A DNA stretch of 64,000 nt from an uncultured Actinomycetes bacterium (GTDB taxonomy: Bacteria > Actinomycetota > Actinomycetes > S36-B12 > UBA10799), in the NCBI GenBank assembly GCA_946803585.1, contig CAMPEQ010000010.1:79052-143051 (forward strand). Reading direction: 5' to 3'. This document shows, in pieces, positions 59,729 through 64,000 of the stretch. Each line of letters opens with the position of its first letter. The stretch's first letter is position 1. A model generated the notes under the pieces. The model saw only the letters and a program-made list of their open reading frames with translations. It had not been told where the DNA came from and made no database searches. The translations under genes were made by a program, and so were the position numbers.

Positions 59729-61063
59729 CTAGGAGTAGCTGAGGAAGCCCTCACCGGTCTTGCGTCCAAGCTTACCGGCCTCGACGACCTCTTTGAGTCC
59801 GAGCGCCGGGGTATAGCACGCAAGTCCGAACTCCTCCACGATCGTCTCTTCGATCGCAAGCGACACATCGTTGCCGACCACATCAAGCAGGGAGAAGGGG
59901 CCAAGCGGTAGCGATTGCCACGACTTCATAGTGGGATCGAAGTCACCGATCGTGGTCAGAGACAAGTCCACAGCGTTCACCGCATCATTGAGGTACGGGA
60001 ACAACAGGAAGTTCACGATGAAGCCCGCGCGGTCACCACACAAGACCGGGTGCTTCTTTACGGCCGCGCAAAGCTCAACGACGGTATCTCGCACCTCCGC
60101 GGATGTCTGCTCACCGGACACAACCTCGACCAGCTTCATGATCGGCGCCGGGTTGAAGAAGTGCATGCCGATAACGTCGGCAGGTCGACCGGTAACCGCA
60201 GCAAGATCGTCGATGCTCAGGCTTGACGTTGTGGTGGCAATGATCGCCCCAGGCTTGCAGACCTGATCCAGCGAGCGGAAGAGTTCCTTCTTGGTATCAA
60301 GGTCCTCAACGATCGCCTCCACGACGATGTCCACGCGACCGAGATCCTCGTGTTTGGTGACACCGCAGATGCGCGAGAGAACCTCACTCTTGGCTTCTTC
60401 GGTCATCCGTCCCTTGCTCACGGCGCGATCAAAAGACTTCTCGATTGCCGCACGAACCTTGGCGACCTTCTCATCGCTACGGGCAACATAGACAACGTCG
60501 TAGCCAGACTTGGCGAACACCTCAATGATTCCGGTCGCCATCGTTCCAGTACCGATGACTCCGACAAGTTTGATCTCGCGGGTTGACCCGGCCTCCGCAT
60601 CTGCCACGGCCTCATCAGCCACAACATCAGTCGACCCGGCTGCCTCGTAGGTATAGAAGCCAGCGCCACTCGCCTCGCCTGTCTTACCCGCTGCGACTAG
60701 GTCTGAGATCGCCGACGAGACCTTGTGGCGCGGATCTGAGCTGGCCTCATACAGCGTCTCAAGAATCAGCGCCGCCTTGTCCAGGCCAATCGCATCGAGT
60801 TGACGCAGCGGACCAACCGGATAACCGCAGCCAAAGCGCATCGACGCGTCGATATCGTCGCGGGTTGCATACTGCTGCTCGAACATGGTCGCAGCCTCAT
60901 TTAGGTACGCGAACCAGATTCCGGCGGCAAGCGCTTCGATGCCTGATCCAACGGCTGCACCCTCAACCCCGGTGACAGAGATTCCTGACCCACCTAAGAC
61001 TCCGGCAACTTCTGCACTTGAGTCGGCAATACCGTTCAAACCGGGTGTTGTGTCCGCAGACAT
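59729..61063 (-). CDS. 3-hydroxyacyl-CoA dehydrogenase with permuted domain order
   Basis: NAD-dependent oxidation of 3-hydroxyacyl-CoA. With ATG at 61063 (GAGGAG upstream) the protein has 444 residues. The N-terminal third (about 45-140) looks like a 3HCDH C-terminal domain (YLNEAATMF...IDASMRFGCGYPVGPLRQLDAIGLD). The Rossmann domain comes next (GVIGTGTMATGIIEVFAKSGYDVVYVAR, near 168) with catalytic HFFNPAPIMKLVEVVSG (near 295). A second 3HCDH C domain ends the protein (FLLFPYLNDAVNA...PLGPFSLLDVVGNDVSLAIEE). Streptomycete homologues carry N-C-C order, from recall; here it is C-N-C. Confidence 0.9.
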   Translation of the reverse strand: MSADTTPGLNGIADSSAEVAGVLGGSGISVTGVEGAAVGSGIEALAAGIWFAYLNEAATMFEQQYATRDDIDASMRFGCGYPVGPLRQLDAIGLDKAALILETLYEASSDPRHKVSSAISDLVAAGKTGEASGAGFYTYEAAGSTDVVADEAVADAEAGSTREIKLVGVIGTGTMATGIIEVFAKSGYDVVYVARSDEKVAKVRAAIEKSFDRAVSKGRMTEEAKSEVLSRICGVTKHEDLGRVDIVVEAIVEDLDTKKELFRSLDQVCKPGAIIATTTSSLSIDDLAAVTGRPADVIGMHFFNPAPIMKLVEVVSGEQTSAEVRDTVVELCAAVKKHPVLCGDRAGFIVNFLLFPYLNDAVNAVDLSLTTIGDFDPTMKSWQSLPLGPFSLLDVVGNDVSLAIEETIVEEFGLACYTPALGLKEVVEAGKLGRKTGEGFLSYS

Positions 61064-61174
61064 TCGCTCTCCTCGTTCGATTAGCCGCGGCAATAACCGC
61101 TAGACAGAAGTGTGGCAAACACCGTTTACCCATCGGCGCAAAGGGGTCCCGGTGCCCGCGACAACCGCGATCGG

Positions 61175-61180
61175 TAACGT
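61175..61180 (+). promoter_or_regulatory. Putative -10 element of nucS
   Basis: TAACGT followed by seven bases and the nucS ATG at 61188. It supports a leaderless nucS mRNA and the short start. Confidence 0.5.
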
Positions 61181-61187
61181 CCGCCTC

Positions 61188-61862
61188 ATGCGTCTCGTCG
61201 TTGCGATCTGCTCGGTCGACTATGCCGGCAAACTGTCCGCTCACCTGCCGATGGCTCCGAGGCTGCTGTTGGTAAAGGCTGACGGGTCGGTCTCAGTACA
61301 CGCCGACGATCGGGCCTATAAACCGCTGAACTGGATGTCACCACCGTGTTCAACCAAGATTGAGACCGACGAGGCTGGGGTAGGCACCTGGACCATCACC
61401 AATAAGGCCAATGACACGTTGGTGATCTCTATCGATGAAGTCCTCCACGATTCCCAGCACGAACTCGGCGTCGATCCAGGTCTCATCAAGGACGGGGTCG
61501 AGGCTCACCTGCAGGAGCTATTGGCAGAACAAGTGACAACGTTCGGCCAAGGATGGCGGTTGGTCCGTCGCGAGTTTCCGACAGCGATCGGACCGGTGGA
61601 CCTGATGTGCAAGGACTCCAGCGGCGCGTCAGTCGCGGTCGAGATCAAGCGTCGCGGGGAGATCGATGGCGTCGAGCAACTGACCCGCTACCTCGAACTC
61701 CTGAACCGTGATCCTCTCTTGGCACCAGTCGCCGGGGTGTTCGCCGCCCAGGAAATTAAACCGCAGGCCCGTGTTCTCGCCGAGGACCGCGGTATCCGAT
61801 GTGTGGTGGTGGACTACGACGCACTGCGCGGATTTGACGACCCGGACTCGCGGCTCTTCTGA
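61188..61862 (+). CDS. nucS: Mismatch-specific endonuclease NucS (EndoMS)
   Basis: Endonuclease of the actinobacterial/archaeal non-MutS mismatch repair pathway. The ATG at 61188 gives 224 residues starting [21 protein letters not shown], matching the family start and length. Upstream in-frame codons would run through the promoter. The N-terminal DNA-binding domain has [28 protein letters not shown] (about 27-54). The C-terminal nuclease core has GPVDLMC...[24 protein letters not shown] (about 141-170), with Asp, Glu and Lys of the RecB-like active site. It stands alone between two divergent/convergent genes. Confidence 0.96.
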   Translation: MRLVVAICSVDYAGKLSAHLPMAPRLLLVKADGSVSVHADDRAYKPLNWMSPPCSTKIETDEAGVGTWTITNKANDTLVISIDEVLHDSQHELGVDPGLIKDGVEAHLQELLAEQVTTFGQGWRLVRREFPTAIGPVDLMCKDSSGASVAVEIKRRGEIDGVEQLTRYLELLNRDPLLAPVAGVFAAQEIKPQARVLAEDRGIRCVVVDYDALRGFDDPDSRLF

Positions 61863-61890
61863 GTGCGCGCATCTCCCCTGATCGGTTCAG

Positions 61891-63468
61891 CTAGTCTTTC
61901 TGCTCCGACTTGGCCTTCTTAGCCTTGGCCTTAGCCTGCTTTGCCTTCTCAGCCTTCTTTGAACCGTCCTGCACATCGAGTACGCGGCCAAACATCGCCG
62001 GTGCTTCGTAGTAGCTGCTCGTCTTGTAGTTATTCAACTCAACGCCTGTCTTCGGCGATGACGCGTGAACGAACACACCCTTCTCCGGGTTCACGATCAC
62101 TCCAACGTGGTCGATTCGACCCTCAAGATCAGTACCGTTATCCATGCGGAAATAGATCAGATCGCCTGGCTGCTCCTGGCCGGCCTCGATGGGAGCAACC
62201 CATCTGCGGTTCAGCGCTTGGGTATTGGGCGTCTGCTTGGGCCACTTCGAACCGGCCTCGCTCCACGCCCTCCAGGCGAAGCCACTCGCTGAATATCGTG
62301 GGCCAAAGCTCTTCTTCGTCTTCTCCGTGAACTTCTTACCCACTTGCGACAGGGCGAACTTCACGGCCTCCTGCGCCATCGGTGAACCACCCGCAGGGAT
62401 GACTCCGTCAAACTGGGTCCCAATGAGCGCGATCCCCTGAGTCGCGTCCAATCTCGACTGCAAGTCGAGCATCTTGACGCTCGCGGCATCGAGGGTGTCC
62501 TGGGCCTCCTGTTTGAGCGCGGCGACCTCGTCACGCAACTCTTGAGCCTTGGCCAGCGCTGCGATCGCCACGACAACCTGTTGGTTTCGGGCATCGTTGG
62601 TGTACTCGAGCATGATGCTGCGATCGGCAAACGCCTTGAGATCGCCAGATTCAAGTGCTTCAGTTTGCAGCAGCCACTGGGGATCGAGCCCAGCCTTGTA
62701 GACCTCTCGCACGTACGACAAGAGCACGGCGCGGGCGCGATCGGCGTCGGAATCAGCTGCGTTGGACTTCTCAGAGACTCCGGCGAGACGCTTGTTGATC
62801 TCAGCCACTTTGCGTTCAGCTTGGCCTCTGACTGCCTCGGCCTCGGCGAGTTCGCCCCGAAGCTGGTCTGCCACCTCAGGATCGAAGGAGACACCACCGG
62901 AGACTGCCAGCGCTGGGGCCCCTTCTAGCCAGGCTTTGGGGTCGACTTGGGCGCCACCGATCCGGACTTCAAAGTGTAGGTGGGGGCCAGTTGAGTTCCC
63001 CGTCGAACCGACAGCTCCAATCACCTGGCCAGCTCGGACCTGATCACCGACCTGAACTGAAATCGCTGATTGGTGCGCGTACCAGGTCTGGACACCGTCG
63101 GCGTGTTGTAACTGAGTGAGGTTGCCATAGGGCCCACCGTCTCCAGTCGAGATCACCACACCAGCGGCAGCAGCCAGAATCGGAGTGCCAGCCGTCGCAC
63201 TGAAGTCCTGGCCGGTGTGATGCCCCGAGGCCCAGAGCGGTCCAGCGACTCCGAAGCCGGCACTCCACGCCCAACTACCCGCTGGAAGCGGAATAACGCG
63301 TCCAGCGGTTGCCGTGGAAACGCTCTTTTCCTTCTCCGCTGGCACCGCCACACTGGGCGCGATCCCTATGCCGGTAGCCAGAATTGCCGCAACGCTCGTC
63401 AATCCCACCATCGTCCCGAGACGGCTAACCCGTGTGCGTTGCACTCGATTCCTCCGCTTCGATGGCAT
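61891..63468 (-). CDS. Secreted M23 peptidase with degenerate NlpC/P60 domain
   Basis: A 525-residue exported protein with an N-terminal signal peptide (basic region then hydrophobic 18-42). The M23/LytM domain is at about 60-180 with ligands in GHHTGQDF and HLHFEV. A long coiled coil spans about 195-350 and an NlpC/P60-like domain about 370-500. In the latter the usual DCSG is replaced by YSASGFAW: the catalytic cysteine is alanine. The histidine in GRIDHVGVIV is kept. The M23 half should cut peptidoglycan cross-bridges, while the P60 half can only bind or regulate. The last 20 residues are Lys/Ala-rich. Confidence 0.9.
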   Translation of the reverse strand: MPSKRRNRVQRTRVSRLGTMVGLTSVAAILATGIGIAPSVAVPAEKEKSVSTATAGRVIPLPAGSWAWSAGFGVAGPLWASGHHTGQDFSATAGTPILAAAAGVVISTGDGGPYGNLTQLQHADGVQTWYAHQSAISVQVGDQVRAGQVIGAVGSTGNSTGPHLHFEVRIGGAQVDPKAWLEGAPALAVSGGVSFDPEVADQLRGELAEAEAVRGQAERKVAEINKRLAGVSEKSNAADSDADRARAVLLSYVREVYKAGLDPQWLLQTEALESGDLKAFADRSIMLEYTNDARNQQVVVAIAALAKAQELRDEVAALKQEAQDTLDAASVKMLDLQSRLDATQGIALIGTQFDGVIPAGGSPMAQEAVKFALSQVGKKFTEKTKKSFGPRYSASGFAWRAWSEAGSKWPKQTPNTQALNRRWVAPIEAGQEQPGDLIYFRMDNGTDLEGRIDHVGVIVNPEKGVFVHASSPKTGVELNNYKTSSYYEAPAMFGRVLDVQDGSKKAEKAKQAKAKAKKAKSEQKD

Positions 63469-63781
63469 TGATAGACGGTTGTCAGGTACTCGCGGGCTGG
63501 CCTCACGAATGGCATCGGCAGCAAACCGAATGCACCTGAGGGTACGTTCCGCAGCCGCAGTTAGGTGAAGTCATCAGCAACGTCGACCACCTAACAATCA
63601 CTCATTGGCTTCGCTTTCGCAATTCCGTGCTCGATACCTGGGGAAACTCTGGTTGTAAGGGTTCTGTAAAGCATGGCAACTCTGTGTAGTTTTGCCCCGC
63701 TTCGGTACACATCACCGAGAATCTCCACATACTATTTCGGCCAAGTAGGACTTGGGTCACACAGATCATTGAGGAACAAAC
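63469..63781. promoter_or_regulatory. Divergent control region between two secreted-protein genes
   Basis: This 313-base gap carries a perfect 8-base inverted repeat GTTAGGTG (63560-63567) / CACCTAAC (63588-63595) and a good plus-strand -10, TACTAT (63730-63735), about 47 bases before the next start. I looked for the c-di-AMP (ydaO) riboswitch that often precedes cell-wall hydrolases in Actinobacteria and did not recognise it. No gene or RNA gene is visible. Confidence 0.45.
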
Positions 63782-64000
63782 GTGAGCTTTGCTGGGGTTC
63801 GCCATCGCACGATGCGCCGAGTAGGCACCGTTGCCGTTGCAACAGCCGCTATGTGCGCGCTGGTCGCGCCCTCGGCGATGGCTGAGGACACTCAACCCGC
63901 GGTCGATCCAGCCGCCGCCTCCGGTGATACAACCGGCGGCCTGCCCGTCGAGTCATTTGCCTGGCTAGTGACGAAGAAGAAAGAGAAGCCGCTCAAGGGT
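63782..64000 (+). CDS. Start of a secreted protein (runs off the right edge)
   Basis: GTG start with GAGGAAC seven bases upstream. The visible 73 residues show a Sec signal peptide: RHRTMRR basic region, hydrophobic VGTVAVATAAMCALVAPSA, and a likely cleavage at AMA-ED near residue 34. A Pro/Ala/Asp-rich linker, then LPVESFAWLVTKKKEKPLKG follow. It diverges from the M23 protein, so a wall-related function is possible, but no catalytic domain is visible. Confidence 0.7.
   Translation, partial: MSFAGVRHRTMRRVGTVAVATAAMCALVAPSAMAEDTQPAVDPAAASGDTTGGLPVESFAWLVTKKKEKPLKG

Noticed and set aside
63469..63781. ydaO/c-di-AMP riboswitch between the two secreted-protein genes
   Set aside because: Such riboswitches often precede actinobacterial wall hydrolases, but I could not recognise the conserved core on either strand.

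Overview
The window is a compact, gene-dense stretch of an actinobacterial (Actinomycetia) chromosome with moderately high GC. The evidence is the gene content (NucS, MurT/GatD, WS/DGAT acyltransferase, GlgE, SigK/RskA with an MPT70/MPB83-like fasciclin protein, a ligA-linked B12-independent methionine-synthase-like protein) and the gene order. From recall, that order follows the Mycobacterium tuberculosis gltX-leuB-serA-ilvCNB-gatBAC-ligA-mnmA-iscS-fixBA-Rv3030/31/32/34c/38c-echA17 region. There are no tRNA or rRNA genes, insertion sequences, CRISPR arrays or prophage genes that I can see. Several genes meet convergently with zero or negative spacing. I cannot name the genus.

Layout. 1-5.0 kb (minus): leuB, ilvE, cimA and the 5' part of gltX. 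5.06-6.9 kb (plus): leuA behind a leucine leader peptide; then a lipoprotein gene. 7.7-12.9 kb (minus): serA, and ilvB-ilvN-ilvC behind an Ile/Leu/Val leader peptide. 13.4-15.4 kb (plus): a fasciclin protein, SigK and RskA. 15.5-17.2 kb (minus): ilvD. 17.2-27 kb: an alpha/beta hydrolase, gatCAB, a flavin reductase behind a leader peptide, another hydrolase, a 28-residue cysteine-rich metallothionein-like gene, ligA and a MetE-C-like gene. 27-32.8 kb: two TRIC-type membrane proteins, mnmA, a cysteine desulfurase, etfA and etfB. 32.9-39.3 kb: a cluster resembling the mycobacterial methylglucose-lipopolysaccharide locus (methyltransferase, GH57, GT4, acetyltransferase, second methyltransferase) plus an enoyl-CoA hydratase. 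39.5-47 kb: a TauE-type exporter, then glgX-glgE-glgB. 47-51 kb: a PH-domain membrane pair and murT-gatD. 51-55.5 kb: a DinG-type helicase, methylmalonyl-CoA epimerase, a small membrane protein and crotonyl-CoA carboxylase/reductase. 55.5-61 kb (minus): WS/DGAT, hydrolases, an SDR, a small zinc-site protein and a hydroxyacyl-CoA dehydrogenase. 61-64 kb: nucS, a secreted M23 peptidase with a dead-looking NlpC/P60 domain, and the start of another secreted protein.

How the genes work together. The first 17 kb holds most of branched-chain amino acid synthesis (leuA, leuB, ilvB, ilvN, ilvC, ilvD, ilvE), with citramalate synthase as a threonine-independent entry to isoleucine. Three of the transcription units appear to be controlled by translated leader peptides carrying codons for the end products. 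The 33-47 kb region is devoted to alpha-glucan and possibly methylated glucan synthesis. The 53-61 kb region suggests acyl-CoA and storage-lipid metabolism.

Most striking observations: the Ile leader of cimA; leader peptides at ilvB, leuA and a flavin reductase; a recurring TAnnnT-N6/7-start-codon layout implying leaderless mRNAs; a tiny metallothionein-like gene; a coiled-coil-like insertion in LigA; and a peptidase whose P60 domain has lost its cysteine.
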